Shown piece after piece: positions 11,722 through 22,603 of a DNA stretch of 64,000 nt. A program made the translations under genes and the position numbers. This DNA is from Beverwykella pulmonaria. Lineage: Eukaryota; Ascomycota; Dothideomycetes; Pleosporales; Melanommataceae. The notes beneath the pieces are model-generated. The model saw only the letters and a list, made by a program, of their open reading frames with translations. It made no database searches and was not told the DNA's origin. Location: NCBI GenBank assembly GCA_001599595.1, contig BCHH01000025.1, positions 31,037 to 95,036 on the forward strand. Reading direction: 5' to 3'. Position 1 is the first letter of the stretch; the number at the start of each line of letters is the position of its first letter.

Positions 11722-11906
11722 TGTAAGCTGGAGCGTGGAGGAAAGAGCATAAAGATGTGTATTATATGTCTGTATGTGTGTGTATATATGTACGTGTGAT
11801 GTGTGTGTGGTATGTGTGTGATATGTGTATGATGTGTGTATGAGATATGTATATAACGGACTGATTAGTCAGTGGCATATCCACGTGACAGAGTGTCCTG
11901 CTTACA
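11722..11906. mobile_element. Small TGTAAGC...GCTTACA element, copy B (185 bp)
   Basis: Same orientation and body as copy A, with TSD CATTA (11717-11721, 11907-11911). It differs mainly in GT/TA repeat length. Confidence 0.85.
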
Positions 11907-11911
11907 CATTA

Positions 11912-12529
11912 CAAAGAAAAGGAGGCTGTATAATATTATAGCTTTAAACCTTGCTCTGTGTTGGTATGTTATTATTCATGGGTGCACATGTGTTTGTTGA
12001 TTTTTACGAAGTAAGTTTCGCGTTTTGATTTTCCTCGCTTGAATTGTTGCCGGTTTGCTTATAACCGCTTTCCGTAACAAACCCAGTGGCAATGGACTCG
12101 CCTCGCCCGTCAGCTACAGAAATCCCCGCCGCTTCCAGGCCTCCAATACCAGGAATACCTACCAACGTGTATCTCGCCTTGCCGAAGAACGGACATTGTA
12201 GGCTAGCAGGTTGTATCAAGAAGGTGGTTGTTTTCATTTAAGAGGGATTACCGGTTTTGAGGCAATCCTCCGCGTCGAGGGAATCTTGGGGTTTTAGACG
12301 AAACTCCGTCAGCTAAGCGCCGAGGCAGAATCGATGTGATTGGTAAGTGCATCAATCTGCTGTGTGAGACGCTTCGGATGATTGAGGGAGACCGGAAAGG
12401 GGGGAAATCCGTAAAGGCAAGAGGTAAATTACTACATTTGCCGCCGCATCCCCAACCAAGCTGTAATGTGTAAGGATGCTTGTCCCGCGCAGGCTTAGCG
12501 CCGGCCAAGCGCCGGTAAGCAAGGAACAC
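11912..12529. other. Intergenic, no recognised gene
   Basis: A 77-codon minus-strand frame (12,237-12,004) lies here. It has no recognisable domain, no intron support and no homology I can name, so I do not call it. Confidence 0.4.
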
Positions 12530-12627
12530 AAAGGGAGCGAGAGGTTCGAGGGAACAGAACAGATTTTAGACTCTTTGATACGAATCCAGAAGTCTGCTCG
12601 CTGCTATCACACAACCCTCTTTACATA
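12530..12627. repeat. Dispersed repeat fragment, copy 2 of 2
   Basis: Matches 4973-5067 with few differences (see that entry). Confidence 0.7.
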
Positions 12628-12775
12628 ATGATTGACGTACTAACTCTAAGAGAAACACTTAAAAAGGATTCAACGATCACAAAGTCCATCATGTCCGTGA
12701 TGATCCAAATGCGAAAATGACCGACGCCTGGGGGGTTTGTAGTGCCTTGCCTGATCTTCAAGGAGACCGATCCCT

Positions 12776-14317
12776 TCAGGCCTTCCAGTGGACCTCGATG
12801 ATACCCAGCAAGGAGTCCTTGGGCACGAATACCTTATGAAGAACGAATCGTTCATCAGCGGCAGCAAAAAGAGCTTTCCATTCATCTAGGTATCGTTCAC
12901 GGCCGTTGGAGAAGCACTCGAGAGCCAAATCCACCGACCTGTGAGATTCTGTTAGCAAGCGCTTCCACGTTTCATGATCCGTTTCGAAATGTGGCGACAT
13001 ACCTTGCAAATCGGTCCCTCCACAAGGGAATGGTTTCCGGCTCCGGCATTACCACATCCTGAATGAGAATCTTCACTCCAGGTTGAAGAGCTGGAATTTG
13101 CGCCTTCAAAGCCTGGGTCGCGAACGCGTCACCTAGACCTCGGAAGACCATGCGGAAGAAGTAGACATCTGCCTTAGCATCCTGTGGCGCAAAGAGCTCG
13201 TGTTCCTCAAACTTGACCCGGCCTGCCAACTCTGAAGGGATCGTTGAGTTTACCCGTACAAGGGTTTCCTTGGAGTCTTGGACGATGATCTTAAGTTTCG
13301 GAAAGTTCTTCGCCAACTCAAAGGCAGCTTGGCCCTGAGATCCCATACCACTGATAATTGTCGCGTTGCCGAGGGATGCCCAATCATAGACCGTGCTAAT
13401 GTTCTCGATCGAGTAACCCGGAACGAGGTTGATAGCTTCCATTCCAGCTCCAAAGCGCGCTGCTACTTCAGGGTTGGAGGCGATGACCTCCGGGACTGTC
13501 TTGCCATCGTTGGCAAGAACAAAACCCTGTAAAAATCAGTAACAGCTCTCTTTTTTCCATCTAGATTCGAGATGCTCTGGGAGACAGAGTGCATCATTGA
13601 CTCTACGACAGTAGTAAGCTTACTGTCTCGTTTGGCATTTGCGAATTAGGCCATTTTTGAAGCGCGTCTATGATCTATAACAAACGACAGGCGTTAGTTC
13701 ATTTCTACGCGTTCTGGAGATATTCTAGAACCTGGCGCACCTACTCGCGTATTAGCAGGCCAGGTGTCTCGGCCCTCGAATTCGACCCAGCCATTGATGT
13801 AAGGAATGGTCAAGAATTTGGAAATTTTGCTGTGTGTGATCACTTCATGCTCTGGTTCGTCAAAAATGCGCATGGTAATCGCGTGTCGGACGAGACGTCT
13901 GACAGCATATTTTGCAAGGCCTGTTTTTTCAGAAATTTTGTCAAAGGTGATCTTGCCTCCTGCAGGGATCATATCCGGGATTTTGTATCGGCATACTCCG
14001 TCAATGGTGACTAGATTCTCAATCTGTAATTATTAGCCCAGTAGAAAGCGCGTTAGAGTACGCGTGAGACTTACAGAGGCAAATTTGAAGAGCAAAAGCA
14101 GAGGGTCCAGGAGAATCTCGTGCAGCTCAGCAGTTGCATCAAGCACGGCATCTTTGAGACTGGAAACATCCTCCGGCAGCAACTCGGGGCCGTTCTCAGC
14201 AAATGATGGGGTCGCCGCGCCTTGGGCTGATAGCTTCTCTTGTAGTTTGGTGACAGAACTGCTAATCTGAGCCGCGAGCTCGATGATTCTCGGAGTCATA
14301 TTCTTGCTGGAAGCCAT
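12776..14317 (-). CDS. SAM-dependent O-methyltransferase, probably atypical or inactive active site
   Basis: Five exons (14317-14075, 14023-13745, 13674-13624, 13526-13003, 12938-12776) give 419 residues, the normal length of fungal class-II-like OMTs of the sterigmatocystin type. The N-terminal winged-helix dimerisation region (LAKYAVRRLVRHAITMRIF) is followed by the SAM site, DWASLGNATIISGMGSQG, which keeps G-x-G-x-x-G but not the usual D-V-G-G. The conserved block LR-x-(I/V)-H-D-W-x-D reads FFRMVFRGLGDAF: the catalytic His is Arg. The C-terminal SVDLALECFSNGRERYLDEW block is normal. I chose the MASSK start (14317) because the earlier ATGs add a hydrophobic stretch unusual for the family. 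Frame and splice sites are intact, so this is a real gene, possibly without methyltransferase activity. Confidence 0.85.
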
Positions 14318-14838
14318 CGCGAGGTAGGGAAAGAAGATGATTCCGAAGATTGGCCAAGCGCAGAGCGCGGACACAAGAGGGACAATCATTCTTTCTTTTA
14401 AGGTGGGCCTCAACAATTGGACCGGTGATGCTTAGCCTTGCTGTAATTGCCTAATTCCAGATTAATTGCTGCAGTCGTGATATAGGACAGGGTCAAGGAG
14501 AGACAGACCTGGTGTTCCAGATAGTTGGGAAGGTGTGACGCTTCTGCAGCTGCGACGACAGAGTCACCTTCTTGGCCTTGTTGTTCGCTCACAACCTCGC
14601 TCTGCCGCTCCAATATTGCAAGGGTTGGTCTTACACGAGTTCCGCGTTGTACTATGGCAGCCACGCCGCACGCCGCACGCCGCACGCCCAGAAAGTCGGG
14701 GACAGTGATAGGGTTGCGCGCCGCGGGAGTCGTGTTTGAGCCAATCACGGGCTGCCGTGAGGTTGTTGGTTTTACGAGCAAACAAGGCTGTCTCGCGGGT
14801 TCGCGAACACGCCCAAGGATAGATAGCACATGCGCAGC
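14318..14838. other. Intergenic upstream of the OMT gene
   Basis: Promoter-side DNA with a GC-rich ACGCCGCACGCC triplication near 14,670. The long open frames across it are compositional. Confidence 0.4.
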
Positions 14839-15071
14839 GGGAGACGTTAAGGAGGCCCATAAGCCGTACTTGCCCCCCCATAAGTCATATATACGCAAGC
14901 GCCTTCGGTAAACTACAGCCAAGGTTGTCGCGCGGCGCACGACCAATTCATTGTATTAACTAGTGGTTTCCATAGTAAAGTCATGTAAGCAAAATGTAAT
15001 TTACGACACACGGCGCGTATGGCAACTCATCAAATTTAACCTTGATATAGCGTTGTATGCTACCCATCCAG
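14839..15071 (-). mobile_element. MULE right-end fragment (inverted relative to the 5684 element)
   Basis: It contains the same TIR and subterminal sequence as 7640-7990, in reverse, down to GCTACCCATCCAG. There it is cut by the LTR at 15,072. Confidence 0.75.
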
Positions 15072-15357
15072 TGTAAGAGGCTACAGACCTCAGGAATACT
15101 CGGTTGGTGAACCTCGGAACCGTAGGTCGGGATGACTAAGCACATTTCACGTATATGGCTAAGGTTCCGAACCTCCGAGATATAAGAGGCCACAGACCTC
15201 GGGAACAATCGGTTGGGGGAACCTCAGAACCTCTGGTAGGGGTGACTAAGCACATTCCATGTATATAGCTGAGGTTCCAAACCTCCGAGACTCTGCATCA
15301 AATTCATAGGTATTCTTCTAGCACTATATTGGCTCCACGAGCACCTGGCCCCTTACA
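15072..15357. mobile_element. Solo LTR, TGTAAGAGG family, copy 1 (286 bp)
   Basis: Ends TGTAAGAGG...CCCCTTACA. It matches 30,948-31,446 apart from the minisatellite. It lies at the break in the MULE fragment; no target duplication is visible, so one side may have been deleted. Confidence 0.75.
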
Positions 15358-15570
15358 AGGGTACGGGCCACAACATTGAATGCTCATGGAGGCCATGGAG
15401 GTCGTGGAATGATCGTGAAGGTCGTTGGGGGTACAGGCTATAATGTGGAATGATCGTGGCAGGAGTTGGCAGATTTTCCATGAAAAAACTTTTCCCGATA
15501 CTATTACAGGTTTTCATTGAGTAAGGCTTCTCAATATGTTTATCAGAAATTGAAAACCTAAAGTAGTAAA

Positions 15571-15703
15571 TGTAAGCCGAGGACACCATAATGTCACGTG
15601 GATATGCCACTGACTAATCAGTCCGTCACATATATATATCAGCTGTACATACATTACATACAATACACATCTTGACACCTCTTCCTCCATTCTCCAGCTT
15701 ACA
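15571..15703. mobile_element. Small TGTAAGC...GCTTACA element, copy C (133 bp, inverted)
   Basis: Reverse orientation to copies A and B. TSD GTAAA (15566-15570, 15704-15708). The GT-rich body is shorter and eroded. Confidence 0.85.
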
Positions 15704-16140
15704 GTAAAATCTATTTTCGTTGCATTAGGAAATGCAACATCTTAATTGCAATAAGCTTTGTGGGGTTTTGCTGATGTAAAAGCTTGAAGCGTTCAAGCTG
15801 AGCCACGTCTTACGGCAGAATTGTCTCACGTCTACTTCCTTTTTTAGCGGCGCGGATCACGTTTTCGCCGTTGTGCCACATAATCATCACGCCTGAGTAA
15901 CAGACGCTGTGCTCTTATTGGGCGGCTTAGGATTTTGTTTCGCCCAGAAACATTGTCACGAAGCTACCCTATCTTATTCTGTTTGACAAAGAAACATGTT
16001 GACGAAGTTATGGGGTGAGATGGAGCTAATGGAATAATGCTGTTCTACAGCACCATCGCATTGGCGAAAACTAAGCATCTTACTATGGCGCTTTGCAGCT
16101 ATTCTTAGAGGGCACGCTAGCTAGAGGACGTGAAACTGAT

Positions 16141-16150
16141 GTATATAAGG
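16141..16150 (+). promoter_or_regulatory. TATA box of the secreted-protein gene
   Basis: GTATATAAGG lies about 140 bp upstream of the ATG. The leader between them is pyrimidine/CAA-rich, as in strongly expressed fungal genes. Confidence 0.5.
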
Positions 16151-16286
16151 TTGAGCGTTGCCAAAAAAGTTTATCATCACAACAATTATTCTAAGTTACT
16201 TCAACCAATCATTTCCTAGCAAAGTGTCTCCTGGCAACATTCCCTAGCATTGCTCTATTCATCTTCTTTTCAGAACATTAGCCGCA

Positions 16287-16838
16287 ATGAAGACCATAAC
16301 CACCATCACGCTCGCCGCCCTACTCACTGGCGCCCTCGCTGTTCCATTAGTACCCATCCTCTCCAACTCTAAGCGCCAGTCTCCCCCATCTGCAGACCAA
16401 GTCACAATGGCCATTAAGTCCTGGTTCAACGATGTCACCAACGTAAACTCCTTCCTCAACATCGCCCCGTCGCAGAACGCCTTTGACCTCACGAATGCCG
16501 CAGAAGAGGCACTTCTCAACGCCAACGATGAGCCCAATGAACTTACTATCCTTGCCAGTCTCGGTGACGCGCTCGGCACTGCTGGTCAACAAGCCGTGCT
16601 CACCTTGCAGGAGATCTTCGGTAACGTGCCGAGCAGCTTGCAGAACATTATCAATGATCCAGGAAATACGGAGAGTGTGAAGACGCAGTTGCAGCAGATT
16701 AATGGAGCAAGATGCTGTAGTGTACTGCCTAGCTTGGATACGCTTTGGCCTGCGGCAGCAGCAGCGGTAGGCATTAGCAATCCAGAACCGGTAGTTCCTA
16801 GACCGAATGCGTGTACGGATGGGACAACTATTTGCTAA
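16287..16838 (+). CDS. Small secreted protein, Cys-poor, unknown function
   Basis: A single exon of 183 residues. The first 18 residues (MKTITTITLAALLTGALA) are a typical signal peptide with an Ala-x-Ala cleavage site, and a KR pair at about residues 28-29 could be a Kex2 processing site. The mature part is helical, rich in Asn, Ala and Leu (SLQNIIND, LTLQEIFG), with a CC pair in the middle and two Cys near the C-terminus that could form two disulfides. It has its own TATA box. I do not recognise a named family. Size and secretion fit an effector or cell-surface protein, but that is inference. Codon use and the intact frame contrast with the decayed repeats around it. Confidence 0.8.
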   Translation: MKTITTITLAALLTGALAVPLVPILSNSKRQSPPSADQVTMAIKSWFNDVTNVNSFLNIAPSQNAFDLTNAAEEALLNANDEPNELTILASLGDALGTAGQQAVLTLQEIFGNVPSSLQNIINDPGNTESVKTQLQQINGARCCSVLPSLDTLWPAAAAAVGISNPEPVVPRPNACTDGTTIC

Positions 16839-17081
16839 GTATCTAGTGTAAGCTTGGATAACTTATAAGACCACCTTAGTGAATTAAAGTTGAGGAGAGT
16901 GGTTTGGTCTCTGCTTTCTGTTATTACATTCGTTTGATTTATATCACTCTTTCATTTACAGATCCATTTGTTTTGACATAGAATTAAGAGATTAGCATAG
17001 TATACATTCATTCATTAGTCTGTTTTGTCTTTAAAAAAAAATTCCTTAATCATCTTGGTTCCTGTTCTTGTTCAATTTACC

Positions 17082-17294
17082 TGTGAGAGCAGTACTGGCA
17101 GGGAACAGAACAAAGGGATGGATCAGAAGTAAACAGGTTTGATTCATCAGAGTCGAGACGAATCCTTGAGGATACTCAGAGGATTCGGAGAAACTATATA
17201 TGTGATGTGTCACGTGACCCGCAGGCACACGGCCCGATAGGCCTCCGAAGGGCCTCCTTAGGAGGCCCGCCGGGAAACAGAAGTATCCCTCACA
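17082..17294. mobile_element. Solo LTR, 213 bp, 5-bp TSD
   Basis: Ends TGTGAG...CTCACA, TSD TTACC (17077-17081, 17295-17299). The block GACGAATCCTTGAGGATACT is shared with the Gypsy LTR at 34,999-35,184, so it belongs to a related Gypsy family. Confidence 0.85.
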
Positions 17295-17299
17295 TTACC

Positions 17300-18072
17300 T
17301 CTTCTGACGAGATCAATACATAGCTGAATAACCTTGGCAGTTCACAGAGTCTTTGGTGTACACAGAGGTCTTAGTCGCACACTATTTTGTGATAATAGAT
17401 TGTAGTTTATATACTGCGGTGGAGTGAAGGTGTGTGTAATAGAAAAATAATCACACAGGGGTAGGAGGGACTCGCAGCCATGCGATGTCCGAAGCAGCAA
17501 TGCACTGGAGGAGGAAGAATCATCACTGTGGAGGTTTGGCAGTAGACTGTTTGCAATTTCGTTGTATCTAGCTACCAAATCAAAATGAAAGGAGAAGGTG
17601 TGATGAAAGATATATGAAATGTTCGTGGTCTCGTTGGGTTGAGGTTTGTGTGTCGTTGATCGTTCCGTGCATGTCCGTTGTCGATGCCGTGTCCGATGGG
17701 TGTGGTGTTCGGATGCCGCGTTGATTGATGACGAAGCAAGCAGCCGACAAAGAAAACAAGACCCGTTCCCTGCACTACACAGTCAAGCCTTCAACCCATG
17801 CTAGTGGTATATTCGCGCAAAGTAGCACTTTGCTACGGCGCAATACTTGTCTCTAGGTGCACGAGGAGGAATGCACAAAGAGTCGTCTCAATGCTGTTTT
17901 GTAACCGGGACTGGTACTGCCCCTATCATTGCCTAAGGTCTGGTACATTGGCGCGAATTCAGAAGCGTTCCTTTTTGCTCTTCCGTAAAATACGCTCCCT
18001 TAATTGCGTGGATGTTGTACCTCTAAGGCCTGCGATCTTCTATTTGAATACGTATTCTAAAGACTAAATAGT
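17300..18072. other. Intergenic, no recognised gene
   Basis: Short frames only; none has domain or splice support. Confidence 0.5.
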
Positions 18073-18487
18073 GTAACAGCGCAGGATATCAGAACTATCG
18101 GATTCGGGTGCGAATCACTACCGAGGCATTGTAACGATTCAAACAATCGTTCCATCACGTGACTGAACCGCTCCCTACCCAACCCCGATACAGGTCCTGT
18201 TCCAACCCGAACCTGTATTACCTCGTTTCCCGACCGCTTCCTGCCCAACTCCGATACAGGTCCTTATCCGAACCTGTAGTACCTCGGCTTCGTTATCTCT
18301 CATCTCTCTTCGTGTATATAAGCCAGTCGTTTCGTTAGTTAGATCAGGTAGCTTTTGAATATCCTTTAGTACGCGGCCTATAGGTGTCAATTCCATCCTG
18401 GGTATTCGTTATCACTCGTGCACTCCCATATGCCTCGGTAGTGATTCGCACCCGAATCCGATAGTTCTGATATCCTGCGCTGTTACA
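18073..18487. mobile_element. TGTAACG-family LTR with 57-bp perfect terminal inverted repeat (foldback)
   Basis: 18,130-18,487 is a TGTAACG-family LTR. Directly before it, 18,073-18,129 is an exact reverse complement of its last 57 bp (18,431-18,487). The whole therefore begins TGTAACAGCG and ends CGCTGTTACA. TATA-like GTGTATATAAGCC is inside. No target duplication. Confidence 0.8.
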
Positions 18488-18623
18488 GGTGCCGCAAAAT
18501 GTAGGGTATGATTGTGCATGAGATGAAGCGCCACTGCGGTTTAAGAGCTGCGATTTTACAGTCAGAAGGCAATCTTCTGTACCGTTTCCAACATGGAAAA
18601 CTATGCCACAAATTCATTAAAGA

Positions 18624-19832
18624 CTACGGTCTGTGATAAGGCTGGTATACTCCCCTGTGAATTTGATCCGTCTGTTCATTACCATCCCTCTGCACTTGTT
18701 GACCCTCCCACGGGTGCCTTGTCCAGTTTGGCGCTTCTTCAATTGTACTCTGGGGGCTCTGAGACGTACTATATGTATGTGGAAAAGGTTGCATCGGACT
18801 TCCGGCTAAGCTAATCCTTGCAGTCTCACCGGAAAGCTCTGATAGTCTATGGGGGTGATGCGGGTTCCATGGACTGAGAGGACTAGATGGTGTGCCGGGA
18901 AGTTCATGATGATGTGTAGCTTGTTGTTTATACGTGAAGCCGTTGGTGTCGTACTGGTACATGTTTGGATTTGGGTATGCATGATTTGGCGGAACTGTTG
19001 TCAAAATTAGCAAGATACCACCAGAGATATTTGGCGAGCCGTACAGCATGCAATTTGTGAGTCTCCTGCGTTCGGGGGGTCTGCCATGTTGGGAAGGTCT
19101 GATTGCCGACGGATAATTGTGTCTTGATGTTGATTTCTTGACTTTCTTGCATGGAGAATGAAGTACACGAGAAGTCCTAGGAGAATTGCAATGGCCACCG
19201 CGCCGCCCGCAGCACCTCCCGCAATGGCACCGGTATGACTAGACCCTTTGTTCTGACCAGCTGAGGCTATAATGACCGTTACGGTGGGTGGAGGGGATGT
19301 CGCGGCAGTTGTACCGCTTGCTGATGCACCAGCGGGCGAGCTTGCGGAAGAGCTTGACGGAGTTACACTCGAAGTCTTGGTGCTTGTAGTTGATGGAAGG
19401 GTCGAGGTAGCTGTCGAGCTTGGCCCGCCAGTAGGAGAATATGCTGATGATTGTTCTGGCCGGTCTATAAAGGCAGCAACAAGGTCACCGCTTGGGCAAC
19501 CTCCTTGACTGCACGGATTCGATTTACAACAGCCCCAAAAAGGCGGGTTCGTCCCAGTGCACTACTCTCGGTCGGTCAACTAATTTTAGTAACAGGGGTA
19601 GGAGTGTTACAGTATAAAATTGGCTACCAATGCCGCAACTGCCATCAGGGAATTTCCCATAGTAGGCGGTATCAAAAGTGACTGGTCGAATATTGCCCTG
19701 GAAGCAGCCATTCGTGCAGGGATCGCTGGCGCAGCATCCGATGAAGTGTGAACCAGAGGCACATGAATACCAAGTTCCGCCTGAGGGACAAGTTGGATTG
19801 AAAGAGAGGTCGTTCCGTCGATACCTCGACAT
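18624..19832 (-). CDS. Cys-rich single-pass membrane protein (cell-surface sensor-like)
   Basis: Three exons (19832-19611, 19561-19045, 18994-18624) give 369 residues with all phases closing. The outer part has two similar Cys modules: CPSGGTWYSC...HFIGCCASDPCTNGC, then FYTCTGTNPPFWGCCKSNPC with GGCPSGDL. A Ser/Thr-rich stretch of about 60 residues follows (likely O-mannosylated), then a Gly/Ala segment and one transmembrane helix (VAIAILLGLLVYFILHA). The tail is cytosolic and rich in Pro, His and Ser. This layout is common in Pezizomycotina and resembles wall-integrity sensors, but I know no assigned function. No signal peptide precedes the first module with the chosen ATG (19832), so the helix may act as a signal anchor, or a 5' exon is missed. 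Confidence 0.75.
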
Positions 19833-20619
19833 ATTCAGAATGTTTGAGACAATGCGAAGCTTTGGGGAGCTCAAGGGCAATGACACCAAAGATGGTCGCG
19901 GGTGTTACGTCAAGATTGAGAGGAAAACCTCGACTTAAGCAAGCTAGTACTCGGCTCCGCAAGGCTTTCAATACGGTTCAACATCCTAAATCTGTATGTG
20001 GCGATTTATACCTGCAGTTGAGATGCATATTGTGTTAATTTGGGGGCCAGCCCTCGCGATAAAGCCAGCTCGAGTCGGAGCGCTATTGCGGTTCACCTCG
20101 TGACAGGCGCGCCTAGCTCGCTTGTATGGTCGAACAAGGCGTAATAATCATATTTTGATTTGTGCAAGTCCGAGTGTGGCTGCCGGGCAAAGCGATCGGC
20201 TTCCGCCCATCGGCGAAACATACGCCCTGTGGAGGCGAAGCACGCTTCCTTGTACAAATTGTTCTCTGCTTGCGCACAAAAACAAGAATTGATTCTGCCG
20301 ACTGTTGAGCTGACCAGAATTTTTCGTGAGTTGTGGCTGAAGCCTTGGGCCACCATTGATGATCTTGTGTGGGGAATAGTATGCGCCCTGGGTCTTGTAC
20401 AGTGAAATGCACATGCGCATTCACAACCTCACCGCGGGCAGTACACCACACAAAAGATCACACATCGTGACGGACCAACGGGGCCTCCAGGAGGTGATTC
20501 TGCGGCGGAAAAGCTCATCAGTTACTGCGGGTGTCTGTGGCTTTTATCTCCACCGAAATCCTGGGCTTCGCTAGTACGCCGCCCAGAGGGTTAGGGCTAG
20601 CTCCCTGTCCTTTGCCATT
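19833..20619. other. Gene-to-repeat transition, no recognised gene
   Basis: Only overlapping short frames without domain or splice support. Coding-quality sequence ends here and repeats begin. Confidence 0.5.
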
Positions 20620-21340
20620 TTTCGCGGACTTGTCGAAAATCAAAACTTTCGCCCACAGAGCTTGCACAAGCCATACCACGCGCGCACCTAATAGAAACAA
20701 TGCTGCAAATTTTAATACTACTTTCTATGCGTATGCGCAATTTTCTTATAATATTTTTATAATGTATTTAGTATGTATGGCGAAGAATTGGAGGTGCGCA
20801 GCATTCTGCACTGCCTTTGGTGTTCCTCNTTGCAGCGCGCAAATAATAAATGCCGATGCCGACCGCACTACGCCGAATCCGAATTATTTCCAACATACTA
20901 ATCCGCATCCGAATTATTTCCAACATCTGTGCACATGCCGACACCGACCGCGCTAAGCCTCTTTTCATAATGTCTGGCGCACGAACTTGTTGAAAATCAA
21001 AATTTTCGTGCGCAGAACTTGCACAAGCTCTACCACACGCGCACCTAATAGAAACAATGCTGCAAATTTCAATACTATTTTCTATACGCATGCGAAATCC
21101 TCTTTTGTTTTTTAAATATTTAATTTAGTATTTATTATGAAGAATTGGAGGTGCACAGCATTCTGCACTGCCTTTGATGTTTCCTCGTCGCAGCGCGCAA
21201 ATAGTAAATGCCGATGCCAACCACACTATGCTGAATCCGAATTATTTCCAACATACTAATCCGCATTTGAATTATTTCCAACATCTGTGCACATGCCGAC
21301 ACCGACCGCGCTAAGCCTCTTTTCGTAATGTTGGCGCTAT
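20620..21340. repeat. Two tandem copies of a unit of about 350 bp
   Basis: Copy 1 (about 20,627-20,975) and copy 2 (about 20,985-21,335) share GAAAATCAAAA, AATAGAAACAATGCTGCAAAT, ATTGGAGGTGC and ATTATTTCCAACATAC blocks in the same order. One unresolved base (N) is at 20,828. There is no coding signal. Confidence 0.75.
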
Positions 21341-21404
21341 TCCCCTTCTAATTAGGGGAACCCGTCGAAGCCAACTCTCGCCGCGCCCTTCTCCTATGCA
21401 TCAT

Positions 21405-21495
21405 CCATCACCATCTATTGTCCATCACCATCGTAGTCCATTACCATCGTAGTCCATCACCATCGTAGTCCATCACCATCCATTGTAGTCCGTCT
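21405..21495. repeat. Minisatellite (CCATCACCATCGTAGT)
   Basis: About five imperfect copies of a 16-bp unit. Confidence 0.7.
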
Positions 21496-22196
21496 CGTGA
21501 ACCCACTAACTAATCATTCTATTAACCAAATCATCTTACGCCTCGCGACCCTGCCAGCCTGCAAAGGCAGAAACGATTGATACTAACAACATAGTGCAAC
21601 TAACTGTAGGATAGATTCGAAGCAATCAAGCCATCCAAGCAACCCAATACTACCAGCACGCACGCGCTGCCCAAGCCTCAGAAACAGAACCACCTTCTGA
21701 CGTCAAGATAGATCAGAATATTCTCTAAACTAAATATATGCTGGTTTGAATGGCTTTGAGATCATCCAAACGGGGAGTAGTGGAGGACATGGCAGAAGGG
21801 TTGTGGAATACACCATATGCTGGAAACTCCGCCTGCTGCTGTTAGTTATATACACCGCCCGCGCGTACACGATACGATTTGTGATGCTTACCAGTAATGC
21901 TTACCACGTTGCGAGCGCGACTAAGAAGCTACCAAAGATACTGTATATATAGTAAGTCTCCAACCCAGCATTGATCGGAGTAGTCCAGCTCTTCCAAATA
22001 AAGGATACGTACTGTCTACTGTTGACGCATGGGACCAAAGAAAGAAGAATCTAATAATAGCCTGTTCCCAATTTTTTTTCCAAAGTTAAGTTGTGCGTTC
22101 CCAACGTTTTCCTTTTGGAATACTCCTTGCAACTTCTATTCTTTATGCAGTCTCCGCGCACACACTATTGTAACCCAAGTCAAACCTGTGCATATA
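21496..22196. other. Non-coding, no recognised feature
   Basis: AT-rich, with no gene or repeat boundary recognised. Confidence 0.4.
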
Positions 22197-22230
22197 GGGG
22201 TTTAGGATATAGTATTTCTTAAACCCCCAA
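22197..22230. repeat. P palindrome 1
   Basis: GGGGTTTAGGATATAG/TATTTCTTAAACCCCC; the most upstream copy, possibly the left edge of the SNF2/AT-hook module. Confidence 0.65.
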
Positions 22231-22603
22231 TATGTACACGAAGGTTGCTTTCAAAAGCCAAACCAAATGCACTCTTTATATAATGTCGCGAACAAGTCTG
22301 TAGGATTCACTGTTCTAGTTATTCTTTGTCTGGCAGTGGCCACATCTAGCAATAATGTTGTGTTGCTGTTGCACTCGTTGACTTATTTGGGAGTTCAATA
22401 TCTGTCTCTTCCAGCGCTATGCAAGTCTGTTACCTCTCGCTCTAAGGTTTTTCTATTATAGTCTTGAAAGTGTCACAAGTAGTTTGTGGTCAGAGTTCAA
22501 TTAGTTGTTGAATGCTACAGATATTATCTCAAGTGCGGTATGGCTGCCATACAAAACGTTGCGTGAGGAGCAGCTTCCGCCACGTTGAATCCCGAACCGT
22601 GCC

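Noticed and set aside
12004..12237. Possible 77-residue gene
   Set aside because: No domain, no splice or start context support, and flanked by repeat fragments.
14410..14946. 178-codon minus-strand frame
   Set aside because: It runs across the MULE inverted repeat and the OMT promoter; composition is GC-driven and no domain is visible.
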